Shown: piece after piece, positions 1 to 6,177 of the stretch
Position numbering within the stretch: position 1 is the stretch's first letter
How the letters are laid out: each line of letters starts with the position of its first letter
Program-made: the position numbers and the translations under genes
Notes under the pieces: model-generated
The model's input: only the letters and a program-made list of their open reading frames with translations
Databases searched by the model: none
What the model was told of the DNA's origin: nothing
Assembly: GCA_002332715.1 (NCBI GenBank)
Contig: DDBE01000027.1
Span: forward strand, 1 to 7,089
DNA length: 7,089 bases
Direction of reading: 5' to 3'
Source: Flavobacteriales bacterium UBA2040
Lineage (GTDB): Bacteria > Bacteroidota > Bacteroidia > Flavobacteriales_D > Crocinitomicaceae

Positions 1-1
1 A

Positions 2-20
2 AATTGCTGAAAAAGCAATT
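2..20. other. Small hairpin at window edge
   Basis: A perfect 7-bp inverted repeat (AATTGCT / AGCAATT) has a 5-base loop. It lies just beyond the strong terminator of the minus-strand gene upstream. It could be a second, backup terminator or part of the neighbouring locus, but the window ends before any following T-run on the minus strand can be seen, so no role can be assigned. Confidence 0.3.
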
Positions 21-22
21 AT

Positions 23-59
23 AAAAAAAGCGCCTCTAACTTTAGATTAGAGACGCTTT
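23..59 (-). terminator. Rho-independent terminator of the T9SS cargo gene
   Basis: Read on the minus strand, a 13-bp stem (arms 47-59 and 27-39, one G-U wobble) encloses a 7-base loop (40-46) and is followed directly by a run of seven T residues (29-23). It begins 12 nt after the stop codon of the 72-1886 gene. The plus-strand side has no comparable T-run, so it is mainly a minus-strand terminator. Confidence 0.9.
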
Positions 60-71
60 AAAAACTATTTC

Positions 72-1886
72 TTATTGAAGAATGATCTTCTGTGTTCGTT
101 GGAAACTTTCACCACCAATAACAACAATGTAAGTTCCTTTTGGTAATGAACTAATCTCCCAAGATACATTCAAAGCTTGGTTGTCAATTTTTTGATTCGT
201 TACTCGAATTGTTCTTCCGGACATTTCCAACAATTCAACTCGCAATTCATCTGTAAACTGAACACCTTCCATCTCAACCTTCAGTTGATTTTGATTTTGA
301 TAAGCTACCATTTCTAGAGAATTGATGCTTGTTTGTGGGTTGCTCACTGTTGCAAACAAATCGAATGAGAAAATTCTCGTTTTTCTTGAACCGCCAGCTC
401 CTAAATATTCGCCGGTATACCAAAAAGTTTGACCGTTTGGATCCAAACTCATTTGCGCATAATCACCGAAACGATTTCCTCCAGTTTGGAATCCAGTTCC
501 ATCGATAGCGATAAACTCTTCAACGCCCATTTCTCCTGGATTGTTCCAAGGAAAACGACCTGTGTAAGCCAAACTTGCATAGCGGTCTGGGCCTGCTATT
601 GAGAATCCTAATCCAATAATCCCATTCATGTCCATTGCGATACTGCCCATCCAACGGTTATCATTTCCAGCTGGAGAATAGGTGCCTTCTTGGAAAATAG
701 AGAATTGTGCGGTCGCTTCATCTTGTCTTAATTCGTACCAACGAATACCTGCTCTATTCGCGTTGTTCACATCAACAGGCATGTTCAACATAACTGTATT
801 ATAAGCTCCCCAACGAATGTATTGTGCACGATAATTAAAAACGGAAGCGATTGCATCTAATTTCTGTGAAGTCCCTTTTTGTTGAATATCATCCCAATTG
901 TTTGTAAAAACAGAATTGAATGATGCAGGATAAAGCGTTTGATGCGCTGTAATTGAGCTGTTGCTTGGAGTATTCCAATCGACGCTGAATTTCAAGATTT
1001 TGATCACATCTGTAGAAACTCCATTCCACAAGTTATCTTGGAAGTAGAACATATAATTTGGTGTTCCAAGTGGCGGTAAAGCTCCATCTGCATCGGCAGG
1101 CAACACACTTTTAAAACCATATTGTGTCGAAAAACCTGGTAGAGTCAAAGCAATCATACTTGCTGTTGTATTTCCAGCCAACATAGCATTTCTATCGAAT
1201 GCTACTGCATTTTGACTACTTGAATTTGCTGTCATGTAATATGCATCTGACCAAACTGAGTATTTCGGATAATCAGGAAAACTTGATAAGCTGTATGCGT
1301 AGGTATTATAAGAACCCGTTGGATCTGGCGTCGCTGAAACTGCAAAAAGAATTTCATTACTTCCAGTTTGGAATTGTGTAACCACAAAACGATCGGCGTG
1401 TCTGTCATACATTACAATTGGATCTCCGTCACTTGAACTGCCCGTCCAAAGTGAAGATAAGGGCATAGCACTAGACAGTGGAGTGCCTGTCTTACTGTAT
1501 ACTCTCCAAGAAGAATTGACAGCTTGTACGTAATGATTTGGTCCTACAGCTCCTGATGGATCCGGTGGGAAAGCACCATTCATTCCGTTAAAGTTAACAA
1601 GTGGAGCTTTATTTGGAGATGTTCCGTATGTTTCTTGCAAAGCACCATCGTATTCAATTGCATTGATATCTTTTGCCTCTGGACGCTTGCGATTTTCTTT
1701 CACAGTACCTTCTTTGGCAGCTATGTTTGAAAAATCCACGGGCTCTCCAATCCATTCACTGATAGGAGCTGTTTTCCCTAAAAATGTTCCTTGTGTATAT
1801 TCAACTTTGGTGTCAGCTTGCGTTTGTCCGTATACATTTAACAAACCAAGGCATGACAATCCAAACAAAATGTATTTTTTTTTCAT
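72..1886 (-). CDS. Secreted protein of unknown function with T9SS type A sorting domain
   Basis: This 604-residue protein is predicted to be exported and then passed through the outer membrane by the type IX secretion system. Residues 1-20 form a signal peptide (KKK, hydrophobic core, likely cut after VYG). Residues of about 524-604 form a Por-secretion-tail type A domain, with the family-like stretches LRVELLEMSGR, LPKGTYIVVI and the closing KIILQ. The middle (about 95-512) is rich in aromatic residues, Gly, Asn and Ser. It contains PPDPSGAVGPNHYVQ, DNRWMGSIAMD and a later NRFGDYAQMSLDPNGQTFWY, a pattern that suggests a repeated beta fold, possibly propeller-like. I see no catalytic motif, so the molecular role is unknown; a cell-surface or extracellular adhesin or binding protein is only a guess. 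The gene is separated from dnaJ by 82 nt, is followed by a strong terminator, and is probably its own transcription unit. Confidence 0.88.
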   Translation of the reverse strand: MKKKYILFGLSCLGLLNVYGQTQADTKVEYTQGTFLGKTAPISEWIGEPVDFSNIAAKEGTVKENRKRPEAKDINAIEYDGALQETYGTSPNKAPLVNFNGMNGAFPPDPSGAVGPNHYVQAVNSSWRVYSKTGTPLSSAMPLSSLWTGSSSDGDPIVMYDRHADRFVVTQFQTGSNEILFAVSATPDPTGSYNTYAYSLSSFPDYPKYSVWSDAYYMTANSSSQNAVAFDRNAMLAGNTTASMIALTLPGFSTQYGFKSVLPADADGALPPLGTPNYMFYFQDNLWNGVSTDVIKILKFSVDWNTPSNSSITAHQTLYPASFNSVFTNNWDDIQQKGTSQKLDAIASVFNYRAQYIRWGAYNTVMLNMPVDVNNANRAGIRWYELRQDEATAQFSIFQEGTYSPAGNDNRWMGSIAMDMNGIIGLGFSIAGPDRYASLAYTGRFPWNNPGEMGVEEFIAIDGTGFQTGGNRFGDYAQMSLDPNGQTFWYTGEYLGAGGSRKTRIFSFDLFATVSNPQTSINSLEMVAYQNQNQLKVEMEGVQFTDELRVELLEMSGRTIRVTNQKIDNQALNVSWEISSLPKGTYIVVIGGESFQRTQKIILQ

Positions 1887-1968
1887 AGTTTTTTTTAATT
1901 GTAAATTTTATGCAATTTCGTTAAAAAATCTCACTTTTAAAACCTAATCTTATAGAAATCTGTGACAC

Positions 1969-3090
1969 CTAACTGCTAAACATATCTTTCACACGTTGAA
2001 AAAAACCTTTTTCCTGACCATCTGGGGTTGGAATGAAATTTTCACTTTCTTTTAATTTCTCCAGAATTTCTTTTTCTTCTTTCGACACTTTTTTTGGTGT
2101 CCAAACATTTACATGTACAAACATATCCCCTGTCAAATGTCTTTGTAAGATTGGAAGTCCCTTGCCTTTCAATCGCAACATTTTTCCACTTTGCGTTCCT
2201 GGTTCAATTTTTATTTTGGCCTTACCGGTTACAGTTGGTATTTCTATACTTTGACCTAAAACAGCATCCACAAAATTGATATAGGCATCATAATGCAAAT
2301 TGTCGCCATCTCTTCTAAGTTCATCGTGAGGGATTTCTTCAATAACAACGATAAGATCGCCTGAAATACCATTGAAAGAGCCAGCATTACCTTTTCCATT
2401 CACGCTCAACTGCATTCCCTCTTCTACTCCCGCTGGAATATCTATTTCTATAACTTCTTCTTTCCGAATAAGACCATTTGCATCAGCATCCGCCGGTTTT
2501 TTATCGATTGATTTTCCAGCACCTTGACAACTTGGACAAGCCGATTGAGTTTGCATGGCCCCAAGAAAGGTCTGAGCAACACGTGTTACTCTGCCAGTAC
2601 CATTGCATGTTCCACAGTTTTTAAAAGTCACCCCATCGGCATTAACCAATTTATTGACTTTAATTTTCTTTTGAACACCTTTGGCAATTTCCTCTAATGA
2701 AAGTTTCATTTTCACGCGCAAGTTAGTACCACGGATAACTCTAGAACCTCCTCCGCGAGATCCACCGAAACTTCCTCCGCCAAAACCACTACCAAAAATA
2801 TCTCCGAATTGTGAGAAAATGTCATTCATATCCATTCCACCTCCTCCAAATCCGGAAGCACCACCAAGACCAGCATGACCAAAACGATCGTACTTATCTT
2901 TCTTTTCGTTGTTGGACAATACTTCGTAGGCTTCAGCCGCTTCTTTAAATTTCCCTTCGGCCTCCTTATCGTCTGGATTCTTATCAGGATGAAACTTAAT
3001 CGCTAATTTTCTGTACGCCTTTTTTATCTCAGCATCGGAGGCATTTCTTGCAATACCAAGTATGTCGTAATAATCTCTTTTATCGCTCAT
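1969..3090 (-). CDS. dnaJ: Chaperone protein DnaJ (Hsp40), reduced zinc-finger form
   Basis: DnaJ delivers unfolded proteins to DnaK and stimulates its ATPase in the cytoplasm. The 373-residue protein shows a J domain (about 5-70) with the essential HPD at 34-36, a Gly/Phe-rich linker (about 71-116), a cysteine region, and the C-terminal substrate-binding and dimerisation domains (about 210-335). A typical DnaJ carries four CxxCxGxG motifs. Here only two remain: CGTCNGTG (Cys159, Cys162) and CPSCQGAG (Cys185, Cys188), which correspond to motifs 2 and 3. The places of motifs 1 and 4 hold [10 protein letters not shown] and [10 protein letters not shown], and the protein has no other cysteine. 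So only one of the two zinc sites can form. From memory, this arrangement is usual in Flavobacteriia, so it looks like a lineage trait rather than damage. The start lies 8 nt after the grpE stop, with the purine-rich AAAAGGAA just before ATG. The two genes are clearly co-transcribed. Confidence 0.97.
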   Translation of the reverse strand: MSDKRDYYDILGIARNASDAEIKKAYRKLAIKFHPDKNPDDKEAEGKFKEAAEAYEVLSNNEKKDKYDRFGHAGLGGASGFGGGGMDMNDIFSQFGDIFGSGFGGGSFGGSRGGGSRVIRGTNLRVKMKLSLEEIAKGVQKKIKVNKLVNADGVTFKNCGTCNGTGRVTRVAQTFLGAMQTQSACPSCQGAGKSIDKKPADADANGLIRKEEVIEIDIPAGVEEGMQLSVNGKGNAGSFNGISGDLIVVIEEIPHDELRRDGDNLHYDAYINFVDAVLGQSIEIPTVTGKAKIKIEPGTQSGKMLRLKGKGLPILQRHLTGDMFVHVNVWTPKKVSKEEKEILEKLKESENFIPTPDGQEKGFFQRVKDMFSS

Positions 3091-3098
3091 TTCCTTTT

Positions 3099-3653
3099 TT
3101 ATTGACCTACAACAACTTTTGCAAATCGAATTACTTTATCATTGAGGTAATATCCTTTCTCCACGTCATCCACTATTTTTCCTTTTAAATCGGCAGATGG
3201 TGCAGGTATATTTGCTATCGCTTCATGAATTTCACTATCGAAAGCCTCACCAATTGATGGCATAGGTTTTACTCCTTTTGCTTCCATGATTCCTTTGAAC
3301 TTTATGAAGATCAACTGGAATCCTTCTTTCAAGGCTTTCACGTCTTCTACAGATTCGTTATTGGCAATAGCTCTTTCGAAATCATCCATTATTGGCAGAA
3401 AGTTCTTTATCACCCCTTCGCCAGCGTGACTGAGAAGATCCACTTTTTCCTTGTTGGTTCTTTTTCTGAAATTTTCAAATTCTGCGTAAAGACGAATGAA
3501 TTTTTCGTTTGATTCTATCAATTTTTCTTCAAGGGTCGGTTCTGTTTTTTCCTCGACCTTTTCTTCGGTATTCTCAACTGCCGTTTCGTTCTCATTGATT
3601 TCGACGTTGTTTTCGTTCAATTCCTCTTCTGAAGTTTGTTGCTTATCTGACAT
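3099..3653 (-). CDS. grpE: GrpE, nucleotide exchange factor of DnaK
   Basis: GrpE is a cytoplasmic dimer that releases ADP from DnaK and works in the same cycle as the DnaJ encoded next. The 184-residue product has a very acidic, low-complexity N-terminus (about 8-45, many Glu and Asn), then a long coiled-coil helix (about 42-125, including [13 protein letters not shown]), and the C-terminal beta domain (about 130-184) with FDSEIHEAI and [16 protein letters not shown]. The last part reads RFA where many homologues have RPA. The frame stays open upstream to an ATG at 3773, but that extension (40 residues, Cys/Pro-rich) would cover a terminator hairpin and the promoter-like sequences. The ATG at 3653 gives the normal MSD-plus-acidic-tail start and a family-sized protein, so I chose it. 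Upstream purines (AAAAGAAAA) may help ribosome binding. Confidence 0.95.
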   Translation of the reverse strand: MSDKQQTSEEELNENNVEINENETAVENTEEKVEEKTEPTLEEKLIESNEKFIRLYAEFENFRKRTNKEKVDLLSHAGEGVIKNFLPIMDDFERAIANNESVEDVKALKEGFQLIFIKFKGIMEAKGVKPMPSIGEAFDSEIHEAIANIPAPSADLKGKIVDDVEKGYYLNDKVIRFAKVVVGQ

Positions 3654-3674
3654 TTCAATATTTTCTTTTGGGAT

Positions 3675-3690
3675 TGCAAAGATACTGCCA
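3675..3690 (-). promoter_or_regulatory. Sigma-54-like -24/-12 promoter of grpE-dnaJ (also fits TAnnTTTG)
   Basis: On the minus strand the sequence is TGGCAGTATCTTTGCA. Against the sigma-54 consensus TGGCAC-r-N4-TTGCW it matches the GG (-24) and GC (-12) with the exact 10-nt spacing between them; the visible differences are G for C at the sixth base and T for purine at the seventh. Transcription would start near 3664, giving a leader of about 11 nt before the grpE ATG. The same bases (3684-3677) contain TATCTTTG, which fits the TAnnTTTG -7 element of the primary Bacteroidota sigma factor, so a housekeeping promoter is the alternative. I infer a promoter here with good confidence; which sigma factor uses it is not settled by sequence alone. 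Confidence 0.6.
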
Positions 3691-3703
3691 TTTGGCAAAT
3701 AAG

Positions 3704-3773
3704 GACACTCTGTCAGAAAATGGCAAGAAGGGTGCGAAATCTTGTCATAAAAAAACCCCGAATTGTCAGACAA
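3704..3773. promoter_or_regulatory. GACA/TGTC repeats upstream of grpE, possible regulator sites
   Basis: Two small inverted repeats flank this stretch. One is GACA-CTC-TGTC at 3704-3714. The other is the perfect TTGTC-A-GACAA at 3763-3773. A further half-site, TTGTCAT, lies at 3742-3748. The 7-mer TGTCAGA occurs at both 3711-3717 and 3764-3770, a spacing of 53 bp, close to five turns of the DNA helix. The sites fall roughly 45 and 105 bp upstream of the predicted start at 3664. This would suit binding by a multimeric activator of the sigma-54 enhancer-binding class, but that is inference. The outer palindrome also forms the tip of the terminator stem, so its sequence may have a different cause. 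No CIRCE-type (HrcA) repeat is present. Confidence 0.4.
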
Positions 3774-3780
3774 ATCAGGG
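3749..3780 (-). terminator. Rho-independent terminator after the murA-cluster/pseudogene region
   Basis: On the minus strand the arms 3780-3769 (CCCTGATTTGTC) and 3767-3756 (GACAATTCGGGG) pair over 12 positions with one G-U wobble and one T-T mismatch, followed by seven T residues (3755-3749). The loop is a single base on paper, so the top pairs must open. It ends transcription coming from the 4864-3800 side and isolates the grpE promoter from it. The plus-strand direction lacks a T-run. Confidence 0.75.
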
Positions 3781-3799
3781 TTTACATTAATTCGTTTTT

Positions 3800-3984
3800 C
3801 TAATCATTTGGCTTTGGTCTCAAAGCTTCTTCACCTCTAGTTGAAAGAATCAAATCTGCCTCAGCAATTGTAATTCTTTTTTTGTGATTTGCTGAGTGTT
3901 GGCATCTGTCAATCCATTTCCTTTAACCCTTGCTAATTTAGGATAAGCCTCATCAAATAAAGATGAAATATCTCGTTGCTTCAT
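3800..3984 (-). pseudogene. Small unknown gene broken by a one-base shift in an A7 run
   Basis: From ATG at 3984 a frame reads MKQRDISSLFDEAYPKLARV and onward to QQITKK, then ends early at a TGA (3852-3850) after 44 residues. Just before that end lies an A7 run (plus-strand T7, 3877-3883). With one extra A, or a -1 slip there, reading continues as RITIAEADLILSTRGEEALR and stops at TAG (3802-3800), giving 61 residues. The continued frame has a natural bacterial composition and ends just before the terminator at 3780, which makes it look like the true C-terminus. I do not recognise the family. A deletion in the genome, a sequencing error in the homopolymer, or productive -1 slippage are all possible. 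The ATG is preceded by GGGAA; an in-frame TAA lies 12 nt upstream of it, so the N-terminus is not extended. Confidence 0.5.
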
Positions 3985-4004
3985 TTCCCATATTTAAAAC
4001 TCAC

Positions 4005-4343
4005 TCAAGGTTTCCACCAATTGCCCGAGTCAAATACGTATCTGATGTGTTTTAACTTTTAAACATGTTATATTCTCCGCCAAGTCGAATTCCAGCCTTA
4101 CAAATAAACATATAATGAACTCCTAGCTGAACAGAAATTGTTTCAGTAAGAGGGTATTCAAAATTGGTTGAACGATGCAACATTGGCTCATTTTTATCTG
4201 CTCCTGCATCAATAGGGTATTTATTCTAATCTTGAGAGCTTAAATAACTTCCAAAAGAAAGTTGCGCAGTACGTGCCTATAGTTGTGTTTGTTTTTTCGT
4301 AATAGTGTTGCAAATAAGGTATGTTTTCTACTCTCGTGAACTT
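4005..4343 (-). pseudogene. Decayed outer-membrane beta-barrel-like remnant
   Basis: No intact gene lies here, but protein-like minus-strand pieces follow one another in different frames. The first (4343 to about 4272) reads FTRVENIPYLQHYYEKTNTT. The second (from 4276) reads RTAQLSFGSYLSSQD, hits a TAG at 4228-4226, and then carries on in the same frame with NKYPIDAGADKNEPMLHRST, TISVQLGVHYMF and AGIRLGGEYNMFKS to a TAA at 4054-4052. A third frame then reads VFDSGNWWKP to a TGA at 4007-4005. The alternating hydrophobic/polar strands with Gly and Tyr (QLGVHY, AGIRLGGEY) resemble the last strands of a small outer-membrane barrel. I infer a barrel gene that lost its start and picked up a frameshift and a stop. 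The exact family and original limits are unknown. The remnant follows the tlpA-like stop at 4370 closely. Confidence 0.5.
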
Positions 4344-4369
4344 CTAAATTAGAAAAAAATATATTAGAT

Positions 4370-4864
4370 TTATTTACGATATGTTTCCAACGTCTTTTTA
4401 AGTCCATCACTTCTTAATGCACCACCTTGGGCAATAATATTACCTTTTCCATCAATCAAAAAGGCACTCGGGATAGATTTTACCTGATACAACTGACTTG
4501 CCGTTCCTTTCAAGTCGATTACATGGCTTAGCCACAATAATCGATCGTCAGAAATAGCTTGTTTCCAGGGAGCTTCAGAGCGATCTAAACTGACAGAGAA
4601 AACTTCAAACCCTTTGCCATTTTCAAATTTTTCATCTTTAAACTCCAAATAAGCCTCCACTACATGCGGGTTTTCAACTCTACATGGACGACACCAAGAT
4701 GCCCAAAAGTCTACTAGAACCATTTTACCACGAAGTGAACTTAACTTGATCAATTCACCATTTACTCCCGTCAATTCAATTTCTGGAGCTTGCTCTAATT
4801 TTTCATCCTTTGTAAAGGACAAAGTACACGTTAGAACCAATAATATGACTAATACTCTTTTCAT
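4370..4864 (-). CDS. TlpA/ResA-like periplasmic thiol-disulfide oxidoreductase
   Basis: The 164-residue protein has a thioredoxin fold and probably reduces or oxidises disulfides of envelope proteins. The N-terminus MKRVLVILLVLTCTLSF is a signal peptide or anchor. A Cys occurs at 13, but Thr precedes it, so it is a poor lipobox. The mature part begins with the AhpC/TSA-Redoxin pattern APEIELTGVNG. It then shows the active site FWASWCRPC (Cys58 and Cys61) and the cis-proline loop SIPSAFLIDGKGNII (Pro132). The CRPC dipeptide differs from the CGPC of classic thioredoxin but is seen in TlpA-like proteins. The length suits a minimal single-domain member without the extra N-terminal domain found in many Bacteroidota relatives. 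Its ATG is 5 nt downstream of the murA stop, so it is probably co-transcribed with murA. The partner protein is unknown; specific roles such as cytochrome maturation cannot be read from the sequence. Confidence 0.88.
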   Translation of the reverse strand: MKRVLVILLVLTCTLSFTKDEKLEQAPEIELTGVNGELIKLSSLRGKMVLVDFWASWCRPCRVENPHVVEAYLEFKDEKFENGKGFEVFSVSLDRSEAPWKQAISDDRLLWLSHVIDLKGTASQLYQVKSIPSAFLIDGKGNIIAQGGALRSDGLKKTLETYRK

Positions 4865-4869
4865 ATTTT

Positions 4870-6177
4870 TTAATTTATTCTACGAATATCCGCTCCTAGA
4901 TTATTCAAACGAATATCAATATCTTGATACCCTCTATCTATTTGCTCAATATTATGAATGACACTTTTGCCTTTAGCTGAAAGAGCAGCAATCAACAATG
5001 AAACTCCCGCTCGAATGTCAGGCGACGTCATTTGGATTCCTTTCAAGGAGTGATCGCGATTCATGCCAATAACTGTTGCTCTATGTGGATCACACAATAT
5101 AATCTGCGCCCCCATATCAATCAACTTATCAACAAAAAATAAACGTGATTCAAACATTTTTTGATGAACTAGAACACTTCCTTTTGCTTGCGTAGCCACT
5201 ACTAAAATTATTGAAAGTAAATCCGGTGTAAAACCGGGCCAAGGTGCATCCGAAATTGTTAAAATCGAACCATCAATAAAGGTATCTATCTCGTATGACT
5301 CTTGAGCGGGAACATAAATGTCATCGCCTCTTCTTTCCAATTTTATGCCCAATTTTTTAAAAACATTCGGTATAATCCCCAAGTTTTCATAGCTAACATC
5401 TTTAATGGTTATTTCTGACTTGGTCATAGCTGCCAAACCTATAAAACTACCTATTTCAATCATATCTGGTAAAATCCGATGGAAGCATCCGCCGAGTTCT
5501 TTTACCCCAGTTATATGTAGCATATTAGATCCAATTCCAGTGATTTTTGCACCCATGCTGTTTAACATTTTACACAACTGCTGTAAATAAGGTTCACAAG
5601 CCGCATTATAAATTGTTGTTTTTCCTTCGGCCAGTGCCGCTCCCATAAGGATGTTTGCTGTTCCTGTTACGGATGCTTCATCAAGGTGAATATAAGTTCC
5701 TTTTAATTTCTTCGCTTCAACCGAATAAAAATGCTCACCACCGTCATAATTAAAAGAGGCTCCCAACTTTACGAATCCTTCAAAGTGAGTATCTAATCGT
5801 CTTCTACCAATTTTGTCACCTCCTGGTTTTGGAATATACCCTCTACCAAAACGCGTCAAAAGTGGACCGACAATCATAATGGAACCTCTTAACGATCCTG
5901 CTCTTTTTTTGAAATCTTCTGTTTCAAAATAATCGAGATTAATGTCCTTTGCTTGGAAAATAAAAGTTCCTTTTTCTACTTTTTCAGTCTTCACTCCCAT
6001 GGTTTGGAGCAAATTGATGAGTTTGTTGACATCAATAATGTCTGGTAGATTAGAAATTGTAACCTTCTCAGGAGTCATCAAAACTGCACAAAGAATTTGT
6101 AATGCTTCGTTTTTTGCCCCTTGAGGGATTAATTCTCCTGATAATGGTTTACCACCGTTTATTTCAAATGAAGCCAT
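4870..6177 (-). CDS. murA: UDP-N-acetylglucosamine 1-carboxyvinyltransferase (MurA)
   Basis: MurA transfers enolpyruvate from PEP to UDP-GlcNAc, the first committed step of peptidoglycan synthesis, in the cytoplasm. The 435-residue length fits the family (E. coli has 419), and the EPSP-synthase-type double domain is complete. Key residues line up with E. coli: Lys22-Asn23 in GAKNEA, Arg97 (E. coli Arg91), Arg126 (Arg120), Asp319 in GFTPDLLS (Asp305), Arg389 in DIRAG (Arg371) and Arg415 in DRGYQDI (Arg397). In the mobile loop, KPGGDKIGRR carries Asp121 where E. coli has the catalytic Cys115 that fosfomycin alkylates. Cys-to-Asp at this site is known to leave the enzyme active and fosfomycin-insensitive, as in mycobacteria and chlamydiae. 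The ATG follows the stop of the DUF4290 gene with no base between (TAAATG), which suggests translational coupling; the tlpA-like gene follows after 5 nt. Confidence 0.97.
   Translation of the reverse strand: MASFEINGGKPLSGELIPQGAKNEALQILCAVLMTPEKVTISNLPDIIDVNKLINLLQTMGVKTEKVEKGTFIFQAKDINLDYFETEDFKKRAGSLRGSIMIVGPLLTRFGRGYIPKPGGDKIGRRRLDTHFEGFVKLGASFNYDGGEHFYSVEAKKLKGTYIHLDEASVTGTANILMGAALAEGKTTIYNAACEPYLQQLCKMLNSMGAKITGIGSNMLHITGVKELGGCFHRILPDMIEIGSFIGLAAMTKSEITIKDVSYENLGIIPNVFKKLGIKLERRGDDIYVPAQESYEIDTFIDGSILTISDAPWPGFTPDLLSIILVVATQAKGSVLVHQKMFESRLFFVDKLIDMGAQIILCDPHRATVIGMNRDHSLKGIQMTSPDIRAGVSLLIAALSAKGKSVIHNIEQIDRGYQDIDIRLNNLGADIRRIN

Noticed and set aside
1199..1381. Plus-strand open frame inside the T9SS cargo gene
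   Set aside because: Its composition is unnatural, it has no homologue I recognise, and it lies fully inside a strong minus-strand gene. The same holds for the plus-strand frames at 1663-1947, 2033-2279, 3496-3702, 4746-4961, 5405-5590, 5942-6308 and 6408-6599.
1901..1910. TAAAATTTAC as a -7 promoter element for the 72-1886 gene
   Set aside because: It misses the final G of TAnnTTTG and would leave a leader of under 10 nt; AT-rich chance matches are likely. The promoter of this gene remains unidentified in the 82-nt spacer.
2681..2878. Plus-strand open frame rich in proline
   Set aside because: It is the antisense of the Gly/Phe-rich linker of DnaJ (glycine codons read as proline), with no independent support.
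3654..3773. Upstream extension of GrpE to an ATG at 3773
   Set aside because: The added 40 residues (Cys/Pro-rich, MSDNSGFFYD...) do not resemble GrpE, and the stretch contains the terminator hairpin and promoter-like elements; the MSD start at 3653 gives normal length and the usual acidic N-terminus.
3654..3800. CIRCE (HrcA) operator upstream of grpE
   Set aside because: The TTAGCACTC-N9-GAGTGCTAA pattern was looked for and not found; the repeats present are GACA/TGTC based.
4344..4360. TTCTAAATTAGAA palindrome after the tlpA-like gene as a terminator
   Set aside because: On the minus strand the T-run precedes the hairpin instead of following it, and the stem is pure AT apart from two GC pairs; it does not have terminator layout.
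4820..4864. Lipoprotein signal in the TlpA-like protein (Cys13)
   Set aside because: LVLTC has Thr directly before Cys where Gly, Ala or Ser is expected, and the Cys sits inside the hydrophobic core; a normal signal peptide or membrane anchor is more likely.
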